A DNA stretch of 64,000 nucleotides from Rhizobium leguminosarum (GTDB taxonomy: Bacteria > Pseudomonadota > Alphaproteobacteria > Rhizobiales > Rhizobiaceae): positions 4,211,001 to 4,275,000 of the forward strand of contig NZ_CP025012.1 in the NCBI RefSeq assembly GCF_002953715.1, in the 5' to 3' direction. Positions within the stretch are counted from its first letter, which is position 1. The number at the start of each line of letters is the position of its first letter. Below, piece after piece: positions 24,041 to 33,309 of the stretch. A program made the translations under genes and the position numbers. The notes under the pieces were generated by a model, which ran no database searches, was not told the DNA's origin, and saw only the letters and a list, made by a program, of their open reading frames with translations.

Positions 24041-25271
24041 TGCTGGGCGCGTCCAGCGTATCGATCCTGCGCAGCTTGGGGAAACTCGAAGCCCAGATCG
24101 CCGCCACGACAAGCGTTCCGATTCCGCCGATGACGACCGCCGGCACCGCGCCGAAGATCGCCGCCATCGTGCCCGCCCTGAATTCCCCGAGCTCGTTCGA
24201 AGCGCCGACGAAGACCATGTTGACCGCATTGACGCGGCCGCGCAGCTGATCCGGCGTCCAGAGCGCAATCAGGCTCTCGCGGACATAGACCGACACCATG
24301 TCGGCCGCCCCCATCAGCGCCAGCGCCGCAATCGAGACCTCGGTATTGGTCGAGACGCCGAAGATGATCGTTCCGACGCCGAACAGGGCGACGCCGATGA
24401 ACATGTAGATGCCGGCGCGATGTTTCAGCGGATAGGCGGCGAGAAAGATCGCCATGACGATGGCACCAAGGCCGGGTGCGGCGCGCAGCAGTCCGAGGCC
24501 CCAGGGCCCGAGGGTAAGGATATCACGTGCAAAAATCGGCATCAGCGCCGTTGCGCCGCCGAGCAGCACGGCAAAGAGATCGAGCGAGATCGCCCCGAGC
24601 ACCACCTTTTCGGCACGGATGAAACTGAAGCCGCCGAGGATCATCGCCCAGCTCTTGGTTTCGCCAGTCGTCTTCTGCACCGGTTTCGGAATCGTGTAGA
24701 GAAGGGCGGCACCGAGCACGGAAAAGATCACCGCCACCGTATAGGCGGTCGTCGCGCTGACGCCGTAGAGCAGACCGCCGAGCACCGGGCCGGTGATAGC
24801 CGCGAGCTGCCAGGACGACGAATTCCAGGCGATGGCGTTGGAGAGTGCCTGCTCCGGCACGAGATTGGGTGCCAGCGACTGCACCGCCGGCGACATGAAG
24901 GCGCGTTCGATGCCGAAGATCAAAAGCACCGCGAAAACAGGCAAGGGCGTGAAGGTTCCCATGACAGTCATAACCAGCAGCGCCAGCGTGCAGAGCGCGC
25001 TCACCAGCGAGCAGAGGGCCGCGATCGCCCGGCGATTGTACCGGTCGGCCACCGAACCGGTGACGAGGATGAGCAGCAGCGACGGCAGGAACTGCACAAG
25101 ACCGATCAATCCGAGATAGATCGCGCTGCCCGTCTGATCGTACATCTGCCAGCCGACGGCGACGCTGACGATCTGCTGCGAGAAGGAAAGCAGGAAGCGC
25201 GCGAAGAAGAAACGCGTGTAGGACGGATGCCGGAACGCGGCAAAACGGTCTCCGGTGGGCGAAAACGACAT
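24036..25271 (-). CDS. MFS transporter (enterobactin exporter-like, MFS_3 group)
   Basis: Twelve-helix major facilitator, 411 aa. Signature pieces are FRHPSYTRFFFARFLLSFSQQIVSVAVGWQ (shortened: FARFLLSF, VAVGWQMYD) at the start, the loop 2-3 motif SVADRYNRRAIAAL, and SDxxRGRVNA-like DQLRGRVNAVNMVF between helices 10 and 11, typical of EntS-like exporters. The start at ATG 25271 fits the family; a TTG at 25310 would add 13 basic residues. It faces the amidotransferase gene. The exported compound is unknown. Confidence 0.87.
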   Translation of the reverse strand: MSFSPTGDRFAAFRHPSYTRFFFARFLLSFSQQIVSVAVGWQMYDQTGSAIYLGLIGLVQFLPSLLLILVTGSVADRYNRRAIAALCSLVSALCTLALLVMTVMGTFTPLPVFAVLLIFGIERAFMSPAVQSLAPNLVPEQALSNAIAWNSSSWQLAAITGPVLGGLLYGVSATTAYTVAVIFSVLGAALLYTIPKPVQKTTGETKSWAMILGGFSFIRAEKVVLGAISLDLFAVLLGGATALMPIFARDILTLGPWGLGLLRAAPGLGAIVMAIFLAAYPLKHRAGIYMFIGVALFGVGTIIFGVSTNTEVSIAALALMGAADMVSVYVRESLIALWTPDQLRGRVNAVNMVFVGASNELGEFRAGTMAAIFGAVPAVVIGGIGTLVVAAIWASSFPKLRRIDTLDAPST

Positions 25272-25410
25272 GGATGTTTTCCGAGGAGACGGGCGCCGGA
25301 ATAGCGGCAAAGCCGCCCGTTAAACATGATTCACCGCGCGTTTCCACACGGCACTTGCCCGTTTAGTCGCCAATGTCTACATGTCTGTCAACAACGAATT
25401 GGAGACGATG

Positions 25411-25701
25411 ATGTTTGCGCTGTTTCAAACCATTGATTTGGCTTTGAATATTTACACCTGGATCCTGATTGCCAGTGCCATTTTTTCCTGGCTCTATGCC
25501 TTCAATGTTATCAATTCCAGCAATCAGTTCGTCAATTCGGTCGGCACATTCCTCTATAATGTCACCGAACCAGTGCTGAAGCCGATCCGTCGCCTGCTGC
25601 CGAACCTTGGCGGCATCGACATTTCGCCGATCATCCTGCTGCTGATCATCTTCTTCCTGCGCACCTTGCTTTGGACCACGCTGTACCCGCTGGTCGCTTG
25701 A
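25411..25701 (+). CDS. YggT family membrane protein
   Basis: 96-aa inner-membrane protein with two hydrophobic segments, residues ~5-27 (IDLALNIYTWILIASAIFSW) and ~72-92 (IILLLIIFFLRTLLW), and the loop PVLKPIRRLLP that defines YggT. Start ATG 25411 has GGAG six bases upstream. Its stop overlaps the start of the DUF167 gene, a pairing (YggT/YggU) found in many proteobacteria. Roles in osmotic tolerance and division-protein localisation are proposed for the family. Confidence 0.92.
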   Translation: MFALFQTIDLALNIYTWILIASAIFSWLYAFNVINSSNQFVNSVGTFLYNVTEPVLKPIRRLLPNLGGIDISPIILLLIIFFLRTLLWTTLYPLVA

Positions 25702-26009
25702 GCCGTCCCTGGAGCCTTTTCGATGACCATCTGCGCCTCGCCGTCCGGCTGACGCCGAATGGCGGGCGTGACGCGATCGATGGCATCGAGGCCGACGGCG
25801 AGGGTGAAGCGTTGCTGAAGGCACGCGTCACTGCCGTGCCCGAGAAAGGCAAGGCCAACAAGGCACTCATCCTTTTGATCGCAAAATCCCTGCGCATTCC
25901 CAAATCCAGCGTCAGTCTCGTCTCGGGTGAGACCGCGCGCAAAAAAATCCTCCGAATCGACGGCGATCCGGAGGATTTGGTAAAAAAGCTCGAGATATTT
26001 TTAGGCTGA
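25698..26009 (+). CDS. DUF167 (YggU) family protein
   Basis: 103-aa small alpha/beta protein with the family pattern LRLAVRLTPNGGRDAIDG, the central LKARVTAVPEKGKANKALILLIAK (landmarks VPEKGKANKAL), and the end KKILRIDGDPEDL. I start it at TTG 25698, whose last two bases are the first two of the YggT stop (TTGA). It converges on ppa with only 4 bp between the stops. Biochemical role is unknown; conservation across bacteria is broad. Confidence 0.9.
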   Translation: MSRPWSLFDDHLRLAVRLTPNGGRDAIDGIEADGEGEALLKARVTAVPEKGKANKALILLIAKSLRIPKSSVSLVSGETARKKILRIDGDPEDLVKKLEIFLG

Positions 26010-26013
26010 ACAA

Positions 26014-26547
26014 TCAGCCTTTCTTCTTGGCTCGCTCGACGGCTTCGAGGATGAGTTCGCCGGCTTCCTTGGAGTCGCCCCAGCCGAAGATCTTCACCCA
26101 CTTGCCGGGCTCCAGATCCTTGTAGTGCTCGAAGAAGTGCTCGATCTGCTTCAGCGTGATCTCGGGAAGATCGGTATAGTCCTTCACCTTCTCATAGCGC
26201 AGCGTCAGCTTCGGCGACGGCACGGCAATGATCTTCTCGTCCTTGCCGGAATTGTCTTCCATCTTCAGGACGCCGATCGGCCGCACATTGATGACGCAGC
26301 CGGGAACCAGCGGGCGGGTGCTGGCGATCAGTACGTCGATCGGGTCGCCGTCTTCCGACAGCGTGTGCGGCACGAAACCATAATTGCCCGGATAGGTCAT
26401 CGGCGTATAGAGGAAACGATCGACCACCAGCGTGCCGGCTTCCTTGTCCATCTCATACTTGATGGGGTGACCGCCGACCGGAACCTCGACGATAACGTTG
26501 ACGTCCTCAGGTGGATTATTACCGATTGAAATGGCGTCGATGCGCAT
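26014..26547 (-). CDS. ppa: Inorganic pyrophosphatase
   Basis: Hydrolyses pyrophosphate released by biosynthesis; cytosolic soluble family I enzyme, 177 aa. The metal signature EDGDPIDVL is near residues 64-72, and the conserved EVPVGGHPIKYEMDKE and PMTYPGNYGFVP segments are intact. The C-terminal helix HFFEHYKDLEPGKWVK is also family-typical. Start ATG 26547 carries a GGGAG site; additional codons upstream are not conserved-looking. No obvious operon partner. Confidence 0.97.
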   Translation of the reverse strand: MRIDAISIGNNPPEDVNVIVEVPVGGHPIKYEMDKEAGTLVVDRFLYTPMTYPGNYGFVPHTLSEDGDPIDVLIASTRPLVPGCVINVRPIGVLKMEDNSGKDEKIIAVPSPKLTLRYEKVKDYTDLPEITLKQIEHFFEHYKDLEPGKWVKIFGWGDSKEAGELILEAVERAKKKG

Positions 26548-26693
26548 AAGAAACTCCCGCGAGGTTGAATGTGCTGGCAGCCAGATAATCAGTTTCATGT
26601 GGCAACGCAACATGGCAGAGCGTCAATGCTTAACTGCACCGGCGCACATTCACATCAAAAGTTTCTAATAGGAGATAGTCGTACGCTGACTCC

Positions 26694-26770
26694 AGCGCCG
26701 CGCATTTTTTCAGACGCGCAAAAGACTCTGCAGCATTTTGAAGTGCATAATTTAGGGAATGATGCAGCAG
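26694..26770. repeat. Dispersed intergenic repeat, GCGC-TTTTCAGAC-GCGC family
   Basis: The core CGCGCATTTTTTCAGACGCG followed by CAAAAGACTCTGCAGCATTTTGAA and TGCATAATTTA matches, base for base over most of its length, the elements at 54331-54429 and 55530-55592. It sits between the divergently facing ends of ppa upstream sequence and the acetyltransferase stop. No coding content. Confidence 0.75.
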
Positions 26771-26775
26771 GCCGT

Positions 26776-27282
26776 TCAGCTCCAGATGAAGCCGATCTTC
26801 TTCAATTGCCTGTGGTCGAAACTTTCCATGCCTTCGCAGAAGTCGACTCCGCCATGATTGCGGTAGAAGTCGCTGGCGTTCTCGTTTTCCTCGAGGCACC
26901 AGACAACCAGCCCGTTGCAGCCGAGCGACTTCAAGAGCCGGCGCGCCTCGCCGAACAGCATCCTGCCGAGGCCGATGCCCTGATACTCAGGCCGAAGATA
27001 AAGCTCGTAAATCTCGCCTTCCTGCGGCAGGGCGCGGGCGCGGTTGAGGCCGAGTGTCGCGTAGCCGGCAACTGTTCCGGCAACATCGAGAACCAGCAGC
27101 GTTGCCGGTCCGCGCGTCGCCTTGCGCCACCAGCTTTCGCCGCGCCGCTCGATCATCTGCGTCAGCGCGCGATGCGGAATGATGCCCGCGTAGGTGTGTT
27201 GCCAGGCAAGCCTGTGTGTTTCCGATATGGCTCGGGCATCTTGCGGCTCGGCCCGCCGGACATCGATCGACAACGTCTTCAT
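26776..27282 (-). CDS. GNAT family N-acetyltransferase
   Basis: 168-aa acetyltransferase. The acetyl-CoA loop is RPEYQGIGLGRML, preceded by the strand GEIYELYL and followed by WCLEENENASDFYRNHG, the usual GNAT order. The N-terminal IDVRRAEPQDARAISETHR segment starts the fold. Start ATG 27282 is chosen over a TTG/GTG-type extension because the domain begins here. The acceptor is unknown; the neighbour typA, on the same strand, ends 215 bp upstream behind a strong terminator, so it is transcribed alone. Confidence 0.88.
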   Translation of the reverse strand: MKTLSIDVRRAEPQDARAISETHRLAWQHTYAGIIPHRALTQMIERRGESWWRKATRGPATLLVLDVAGTVAGYATLGLNRARALPQEGEIYELYLRPEYQGIGLGRMLFGEARRLLKSLGCNGLVVWCLEENENASDFYRNHGGVDFCEGMESFDHRQLKKIGFIWS

Positions 27283-27430
27283 AACGTTTACTCTGGTCCC
27301 GCCGAAGGCAATTAACCATATGCACTGAGGCATTGTGATCGATTGCCCACAGACTTGATATGTGGACGACGATCAAAAGTTAACGCTTTTTTAACGATTG
27401 TCACAAGATGGAATCGACGCGGCGCACAAT

Positions 27431-27456
27431 AAAAAACCCCGGCGCGAAGGCCGGGG
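27431..27456 (-). terminator. Rho-independent terminator of typA
   Basis: On the minus strand a CCCCGGC stem with GCCGGGG and a CTTCGC loop is followed by TTTTTT. It lies 41 bp beyond the typA stop. Confidence 0.9.
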
Positions 27457-27497
27457 TTTCTAAGGATTTCTGAAAGATTGCGACGCGCTCTAGGCTC

Positions 27498-29318
27498 TCA
27501 GAGAGCGGCCTTCGACTTTTCGAAACGCTTGCGATCGTTTGCGTCGAGATACATCTTGCGCAGACGAATATTCTTCGGTGTCACTTCCATCAGCTCGTCA
27601 TCCTGGATCCAGGAGAGAGCGCGATCGAGCGTCATGCGGATCGGCGGCGTCAGCTTCACCGCTTCGTCCTTGCCGGCGGCGCGGATGTTGGTGAGCTGCT
27701 TGCCCTTCAGGACGTTGACTTCAAGGTCGTTGTCGCGCGAATGGATGCCGATGATCATGCCGGCATAGACCTTTTCGCCCGGCTCGATGATCATCGGGCC
27801 ACGATCTTCCAGGTTGAACATCGCATAGGCGACGGCTTCGCCGGGAGCGTTGGCGAGCAGCACGCCGTTGACGCGGCCACCGATCACACCCTTGTAGGGC
27901 TGGTAGTCGTGGAACAGGCGGTTCATGATCGCCGTGCCGCGCGTATCCGTCAGCAGCTCCGACTGGTAGCCGATCAGGCCACGGGTCGGTGCGTAGAAAC
28001 GCAGGCGAAGACGGTTGCCGCCCGACGGACGCAGCTCGACCATTTCGGCCTTGCGCTCGGACATCTTCTGCACGACGACACCGGAATGTTCTTCGTCGAC
28101 GTCGATGACGACCTCTTCGACCGGCTCCAGAAGCTGGCCGCTTTCGTCCTTGTGCATCACGACGCGCGGACGCGACACGGCAAGCTCGAAGCCTTCGCGA
28201 CGCATGGTTTCGATGAGAACGGCGAGCTGAAGTTCGCCGCGGCCGGACACGTAGAACGAATCCTTGCCTTCGGCTTCTTCGATCTTCAGGGCGACGTTGC
28301 CTTCTGCTTCCTTGAAGAGGCGGTCGCGGATGACGCGGCTCGTCACCTTGTCACCTTCGGTGCCCGCCAGCGGGCTATCGTTGACGATGAAGGACATGGT
28401 GACGGTCGGCGGATCGATCGGCTGCGCCGGCAGCGGTGCTGTGATCGAAGGATCGCAGAAGGTGTCGGCGACCGTGCCCTTGGAAAGGCCGGCGATTGCA
28501 ATGATATCACCTTGATGCGCTTCTTCGATCGGCTGGCGTTCGATGCCGCGGAAGGCGAGGATCTTGGAAATACGGCCGGTTTCGATCGTCTTGCCGTCGG
28601 CGTGGAGAACCTTCACCGCCTGGTTCGGCTTGATGGAACCGGAATTGATGCGGCCGGTGATGATGCGACCGAGGAAGGGGTTGGCTTCGAGGATCGTACC
28701 GATCATCGTAAACGGACCTTCGTGGACGGTCGGCTCCGGAACATGCTTGAGCACCAGGTCGAGAAGCGGGGTAAGACCCTGATCCTTCGGACCTTCCGGA
28801 TTGACGTTCATCCAGCCATCGCGGCCCGAACCGTAGAGGATCGGGAAGTCGAGCTGCTCGTCGGTCGCGTCAAGGTTCGCAAAGAGGTCGAAGACTTCGT
28901 TGATGACTTCTTCGTGGCGGCCATCCGGACGGTCGATCTTGTTGATCGCGACGATCGGGCGAAGGCCAACCTTCAGGGCCTTGCCGACCACGAACTTGGT
29001 CTGCGGCATCGGGCCTTCGGACGCATCGACGAGAACGATCGCGCCATCCACCATCGAGAGAATGCGCTCGACTTCACCACCGAAGTCGGCGTGGCCGGGG
29101 GTGTCGACGATGTTGATGCGGACACCCTTCCATTCCACCGAGGTCGCCTTGGCGAGAATGGTGATACCGCGTTCCTTTTCGAGATCGTTCGAGTCCATCA
29201 CGCGTTCAGCGACACGCTGATTTTCGCGGAACGAGCCGGACTGCTTGAGAAGCTCATCCACCAGGGTCGTTTTGCCATGGTCAACGTGCGCGATGATCGC
29301 GATATTGCGAAGTGCCAT
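27498..29318 (-). CDS. typA: Ribosome-associated GTPase TypA/BipA
   Basis: Translational GTPase that helps 50S assembly and stress adaptation, 606 aa. The G domain shows AHVDHGKTTLVDELL (G1) at residues 9-23, DTPGHADFGGE (G3) and NKIDRPDGR (G4); beta-barrel and EF-G-like domains follow, ending with the TypA-specific C-terminal region (GVLLANAPGEAVAYAMFNLE). Start ATG 29318 gives the family length. A terminator follows. A long open frame exists on the opposite strand but is a codon-bias artefact. Confidence 0.97.
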   Translation of the reverse strand: MALRNIAIIAHVDHGKTTLVDELLKQSGSFRENQRVAERVMDSNDLEKERGITILAKATSVEWKGVRINIVDTPGHADFGGEVERILSMVDGAIVLVDASEGPMPQTKFVVGKALKVGLRPIVAINKIDRPDGRHEEVINEVFDLFANLDATDEQLDFPILYGSGRDGWMNVNPEGPKDQGLTPLLDLVLKHVPEPTVHEGPFTMIGTILEANPFLGRIITGRINSGSIKPNQAVKVLHADGKTIETGRISKILAFRGIERQPIEEAHQGDIIAIAGLSKGTVADTFCDPSITAPLPAQPIDPPTVTMSFIVNDSPLAGTEGDKVTSRVIRDRLFKEAEGNVALKIEEAEGKDSFYVSGRGELQLAVLIETMRREGFELAVSRPRVVMHKDESGQLLEPVEEVVIDVDEEHSGVVVQKMSERKAEMVELRPSGGNRLRLRFYAPTRGLIGYQSELLTDTRGTAIMNRLFHDYQPYKGVIGGRVNGVLLANAPGEAVAYAMFNLEDRGPMIIEPGEKVYAGMIIGIHSRDNDLEVNVLKGKQLTNIRAAGKDEAVKLTPPIRMTLDRALSWIQDDELMEVTPKNIRLRKMYLDANDRKRFEKSKAAL

Positions 29319-29475
29319 ATGTGAAATCTCTGAAGCTGGGGCGCACGCTCTAGAGGGCGCGCCTATTAGTTTGGGGCGTCCATACAGTTTTTTTTGCGTT
29401 TGCGAAAGGGGGGAACGCGCAAAAGCTGCAGCAAGGCTGTCGCCCCGCCGCATCATGGCATGTCATCAAATTGTC

Positions 29476-31563
29476 TTAGGCGTCGCTGCCTGTCAATTCC
29501 TCGAAGGTCGAAAGTCCCTTTTTGACGAGCATCGCATCCGGGCTCGGCAGCTTGCCGCGGAAGGCCTTGTAGGCGTCCTCCGGATCGACCGAGCCGCCGA
29601 CGGAATAGATATTGTCCTTGAGCTTGCGCGCCATCTCGCCGTTGAAGGCATCTCCCGTCTCCTCGAAGGCGGCGAAGGCGTCGGCGTCGAGCACCTCAGA
29701 CCACATGTAGGAGTAATAGCCGGCCGAATACCCGCCGGAAAAGATGTGCTGGAAGTGCGGCGTCGCATGGCGCATGACGATCGACTTCGGCATGCCGATC
29801 TCGGCCAGCACCTCACCCTGTACCGCCATCGGGTCCTCGACGGTCGTTCTCGTGTGAAACGCCATGTCGACCAGCGCCGACGAGGTGAACTCGACCGTAT
29901 TGAAGCCGGCATTGAAAGTGCGGGCTGCAAGCACCTTATCGAGCAGAACCTGCGGCATCGGCTCGCCGGTTTCGACATGCACGGCATAGCGCTTCAGAAT
30001 AGCGGGCACCGTCAGCCAGTGCTCATAGAGCTGCGACGGCAGCTCGACGAAATCGCGCGAAACGCCGGTGCCCGAAACCGAGGGATAGGTGACGTTCGAC
30101 AGCATGCCGTGCAGCGCATGGCCGAATTCGTGAAACAGCGTGCGGGCATCGTCGAGCGACAGCAGCGCCGGCTTGCCTTCCGCCGGCTTGGCGAAGTTGC
30201 AGACATTATAGATGATCGGCAATTCGCCGTGGCGGCCGTCCTTCAGCTCCAGCTTGTGCTGCGATTGCAACGAGCTCATCCAGGCGCCTGAGCGTTTCGA
30301 GCTGCGGGCGAAATAATCGCCGAGGAAGAGGGCGACGAGCTTGTCCTCGCGGTCCCTGATTTCGAACACCCTGACATCCGGATGATAGGCGGCCACGCCC
30401 TTCTTCTCGACGGCCCGGATGCCGAACAGCCGGCCGGCCACGTCGAAGCAGGCTTCGATGATCTTCTCGAGCTGCAGATAAGGCTTGAGCTCGGCTTCGG
30501 AGAAATCGAACTTCCGTGCGCGGATCTTTTCGGCATAGTGGCGCCAGTCCCAGGGCATCACCTCGTGGTTCCGGCCTTCCTCGGCGATCAGTGCCGCGAT
30601 ATCGGTCTCCTCCTCGCCGGCGCGTTTCACCGCCCGTGCCCAGACGGCCTTGAGCAGGCCGTTCACCGCATCCGCTGTCTTCGCCATCGTGTTGTCGAGC
30701 TTCAGCTCGGCGAAATTGCCGTAGCCAAGCAGCGTCGCCACCTGATGGCGCAGCGCCAGCGTTTCCCTGATGACCGCACGGTTGTCCGTCTCCCCGTCAT
30801 TTTCGCCGCGCGCCACCCACGCCTTGAAAGCCTGCTCGCGCAGATCGCGGCGCTCCGAAAAGGTGAGGAACGGCTCGATGATCGAGCGTGACAGCGTCAC
30901 CGCATATTTGCCCTCTTCTCCGCGTTCGCGCGCTGCCGCCGCCATCGCGTCACGAAGGAATTCCGGCAGGCCCTCGAGCTCGGCGCTGTCCGAAAGGACC
31001 AGTACCCAGGCCTTCTCGTCGGCCAGCACGTTCTGGCCGAATTGCGTCCCGAGGCCGGCAAGCTTTTCATCGATCGCGGCGAGTTTTTCCTGCTCGGTCT
31101 TGTCAAGCTTGGCGCCCGATTTGACGAAGCCTTTCCAGTGACGTTCCAGCACGCGTGTCTGTTCGAGCGTCAGACCAAGCGTCTCGCGATTCTCCCAGAG
31201 CGTATCGATGCGGGCAAAAAGCGCTGCATTCATCCCGATCTTCGAATAGTGGCGCGACATCTTCGGCGAGATCTCCCGCTCCAGCGCCTGGATCACATCA
31301 TTGGTATGCGCGCCTGCCTTGTTCCAGAACAGCGCCGAAACGCGCGACAGTGCGTCGCCGGCAATCTCCAGCGCCACGACCGTATTGTCGAATGTCGGCG
31401 CATCGCCGTTTCCGGCAATTTCGTCGATCTCCCTTTCATGCGCGGCAAGTGCGGCTTCGAAGGCGGCGGCAAAATCACCGTCATCAAGGGCATCGAAACG
31501 CGGCAGGCCGTGAAGACCGTCCCAGGTCACCAGCGCCGGATTGAAATCATGTGGAGAAGGCAT
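29476..31563 (-). CDS. M3 family oligopeptidase (PrlC/Dcp-like)
   Basis: Zinc metallopeptidase that degrades oligopeptides in the cytoplasm, 695 aa, family length. The zinc motif is HEFGH in TLFHEFGHALHGML near residues 475-488, with the third ligand Glu in the following helix region (SRDFVELPSQLYEHW). Absence of a signal peptide fits oligopeptidase A / dipeptidyl carboxypeptidase. Start ATG 31563 is where homology-like sequence begins (MPSPHDFNPALVTWDGL). Stops 157 bp before typA begins on the same strand; separate transcription is likely. Confidence 0.93.
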   Translation of the reverse strand: MPSPHDFNPALVTWDGLHGLPRFDALDDGDFAAAFEAALAAHEREIDEIAGNGDAPTFDNTVVALEIAGDALSRVSALFWNKAGAHTNDVIQALEREISPKMSRHYSKIGMNAALFARIDTLWENRETLGLTLEQTRVLERHWKGFVKSGAKLDKTEQEKLAAIDEKLAGLGTQFGQNVLADEKAWVLVLSDSAELEGLPEFLRDAMAAAARERGEEGKYAVTLSRSIIEPFLTFSERRDLREQAFKAWVARGENDGETDNRAVIRETLALRHQVATLLGYGNFAELKLDNTMAKTADAVNGLLKAVWARAVKRAGEEETDIAALIAEEGRNHEVMPWDWRHYAEKIRARKFDFSEAELKPYLQLEKIIEACFDVAGRLFGIRAVEKKGVAAYHPDVRVFEIRDREDKLVALFLGDYFARSSKRSGAWMSSLQSQHKLELKDGRHGELPIIYNVCNFAKPAEGKPALLSLDDARTLFHEFGHALHGMLSNVTYPSVSGTGVSRDFVELPSQLYEHWLTVPAILKRYAVHVETGEPMPQVLLDKVLAARTFNAGFNTVEFTSSALVDMAFHTRTTVEDPMAVQGEVLAEIGMPKSIVMRHATPHFQHIFSGGYSAGYYSYMWSEVLDADAFAAFEETGDAFNGEMARKLKDNIYSVGGSVDPEDAYKAFRGKLPSPDAMLVKKGLSTFEELTGSDA

Positions 31564-31791
31564 CGGAGAATTCCTTTTGGCATGCAGATGGATCGTCAAT
31601 ATAGGAGGGCTGTCGTAGAATTGGTATGTTGCCGGCAAGGACCTTTTGCCTCGCCTGCCGAATTTGGCGGGCGCCTGCCAAATCTCGTGGACAACAATTG
31701 ATACGTGAAAATTAACCAATCGTTAACGATTGACGCGAATCACACGCAGGCGCTAGTTTTCCGATGTTCTTCTTGTAAGGGGACATGCGCC

Positions 31792-32223
31792 ATGGAAATT
31801 TTTTCTGTGCGGTCTTCTCAGAGTTTGCTTTTTAAAAACAATCCCAATAACGCAAAAAGTTCGAAGACCTCTGATATTGAAATCGAGACCAGAGCTCCCG
31901 CCCCGGCCTCGTTCCAGATCGAAGACGAAGTTGGCGAAGGCCCGGATTTCACCGCGGTCAGCCCTGGAGAGTTGCGCAATTACGCACGCCAGAGTTTCGA
32001 TAGCGGCCTGATCGATCAGAATACCTACGCCGCGATCTCCGAACCGCTGCCGATGCATGCGATCGATCCGCTCGGCAATGTCATCGATCTCTCCAGCGTC
32101 ACCGACGGCACCAGCTTCAATTTTCTCGATTATTACAAGAGCCAGCTGCAGATCGCCATGTCGATCGGCGATGCTGACGAGGTCCAGACGCTGAAATCGA
32201 TCGTCAATTTCCTCGATGGCTGA
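31792..32223 (+). CDS. Hypothetical protein, 143 aa
   Basis: I do not recognise this protein. It is acidic and has no signal peptide or membrane segment. The first 60 residues look disordered (Ser/Asn/Lys then Ala/Pro); the rest looks folded, with VSPGELRNYARQSFDSGLID, PMHAIDPLGNVIDLSS and a C-terminal helix ending SIVNFLDG. The start ATG has an AAGGGGA site eight bases upstream, and codon use matches its neighbours, so it is likely expressed. It stands alone between the M3 peptidase (divergent) and a LysE gene (convergent), separated from the latter by a palindromic repeat. Confidence 0.7.
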   Translation: MEIFSVRSSQSLLFKNNPNNAKSSKTSDIEIETRAPAPASFQIEDEVGEGPDFTAVSPGELRNYARQSFDSGLIDQNTYAAISEPLPMHAIDPLGNVIDLSSVTDGTSFNFLDYYKSQLQIAMSIGDADEVQTLKSIVNFLDG

Positions 32224-32228
32224 TCGGA

Positions 32229-32273
32229 GCATGTCACGCAAAAGTGTGCAGCGGTTTTGCGATAACGACATGC
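32229..32273. repeat. Dispersed palindromic repeat, GCATGTC type
   Basis: Outer arms GCATGTC and GACATGC enclose a second pairing GCAAAA/TTTTGC around GTGTGCAGCGG. A half copy with the same GTGCAGCG core lies at 47466-47490. It lies between two converging genes and may serve as a transcript end. Confidence 0.7.
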
Positions 32274-32331
32274 GTAAAAACAAAGAGCTAAAGCATAGGA
32301 AGCGAATCTGAAAGATCGCGACGCGCTTCAA

Positions 32332-32973
32332 TCAGGCCTTGCGCCAGCCGAGCAGGCCGGGCGTTGCGTGCCAGAGCGCCTGGGCGGCAAATCCCATGAA
32401 GAGCACGCCGGAGCAGCGCACGATCAACCGCTCATGGGCGCGATAGAAGCGCCGCACCGTACCGGCGCCGATGATGCCGATCAGGATAATGTCGGCCGTC
32501 ACGAAACCGACGAACGACACGCCGAGCAGCACCGGCAACGCCTCGAAATCGAGCGCGCCGGCCGAGCCGGCAACCAGTGCGGTGAAGGTGGCGAGCGCCA
32601 CCGGATAACCCTTCGGATTGGTGACGCCGAAGATCAGACCGCGGCGAAACGGCCGCTCGACCACAACAAGCGCCTGCCCCTCGGCTTTCGGCTTGGCTTT
32701 GACGGCGCTCCAGCCGATCCAGGCGAGGTAGAAACCGCAGGCAAGGCCGAGCAGGTCGAAGACGAAGGTTCCGATCGTCTTTGCGCCGACGATCGCGAGA
32801 AGCGCCAGCGACGACCAGATGAGATCCCCTACCAGATGCCCCATCATGAAGAAGGCGCCGGCCTTGCGGCCCTGCCCGGCGCCGATGCCGAGCAGCTGCA
32901 GGAAGGCGGGTCCCGGAATGAGCACATAAAAGAGCGCCGCCAGAAAGGCGCCGAAGACCAGTGACTGCGTCAT
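32332..32973 (-). CDS. LysE family amino acid exporter (first copy)
   Basis: 213-aa inner-membrane protein with about six helices. The LysE/RhtB N-terminal signature is clear: FLAALFYVLIPGPAFLQLLG, then GRKAGAFFMMGHLVGDLIW. The mid-protein segment GVTNPKGYPVALATFTALVAG carries the family's NPK motif. Such proteins export amino acids or homoserine lactones. Another LysE protein is encoded at 40411-41052; they are of equal length but differ at most positions. No regulator is adjacent; the following 336 bp (32974-33309) hold no gene I can support. Confidence 0.88.
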   Translation of the reverse strand: MTQSLVFGAFLAALFYVLIPGPAFLQLLGIGAGQGRKAGAFFMMGHLVGDLIWSSLALLAIVGAKTIGTFVFDLLGLACGFYLAWIGWSAVKAKPKAEGQALVVVERPFRRGLIFGVTNPKGYPVALATFTALVAGSAGALDFEALPVLLGVSFVGFVTADIILIGIIGAGTVRRFYRAHERLIVRCSGVLFMGFAAQALWHATPGLLGWRKA

Positions 32974-33309
32974 GGAAATGCTCCGAAGGATGATCGCGGC
33001 AGACTAGGCAATCGCGGGCATTCGTCAAGGGTGGTTGCATTAGCACGAAAAGCGGAGCGGCTTTCGGCCCTAAGAGAACTTTTTTCGCTATCGAAGGATA
33101 AGGCTGCTTTGCGCCTCCAAGTCGGCCATTAAAGTTAGCTGTGCCATCGCCCTAAAGCGGACATTGCCGGCGACGGCGCTGGAAGTCGCGGGTGCGCCAC
33201 TACCGTGGACTCGCGCACCGTTCGTAGGCGTTGTTCCGCGATCACCGGTGTGGCAACGTCGGTGTCCGCGCTGATGCTCCGCACCGTGGCATGCGCCGGT
33301 CCTTCATTG

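Noticed and set aside
24036..25271. MFS gene considered as a siderophore exporter with a linked cluster
   Set aside because: No siderophore synthesis or iron regulation genes are near, so only the general exporter call is made.
27741..29324. A 527-codon open frame on the plus strand opposite typA
   Set aside because: typA is unmistakable on the other strand. The antisense frame is Arg/Asp/His-rich with no domain, as expected from GC-rich codon bias.
32974..33309. 336-bp gap after the LysE gene, checked for a small gene or RNA
   Set aside because: Open frames here are short and Arg-rich, and no hairpin with a T-run or tRNA-like fold was visible.
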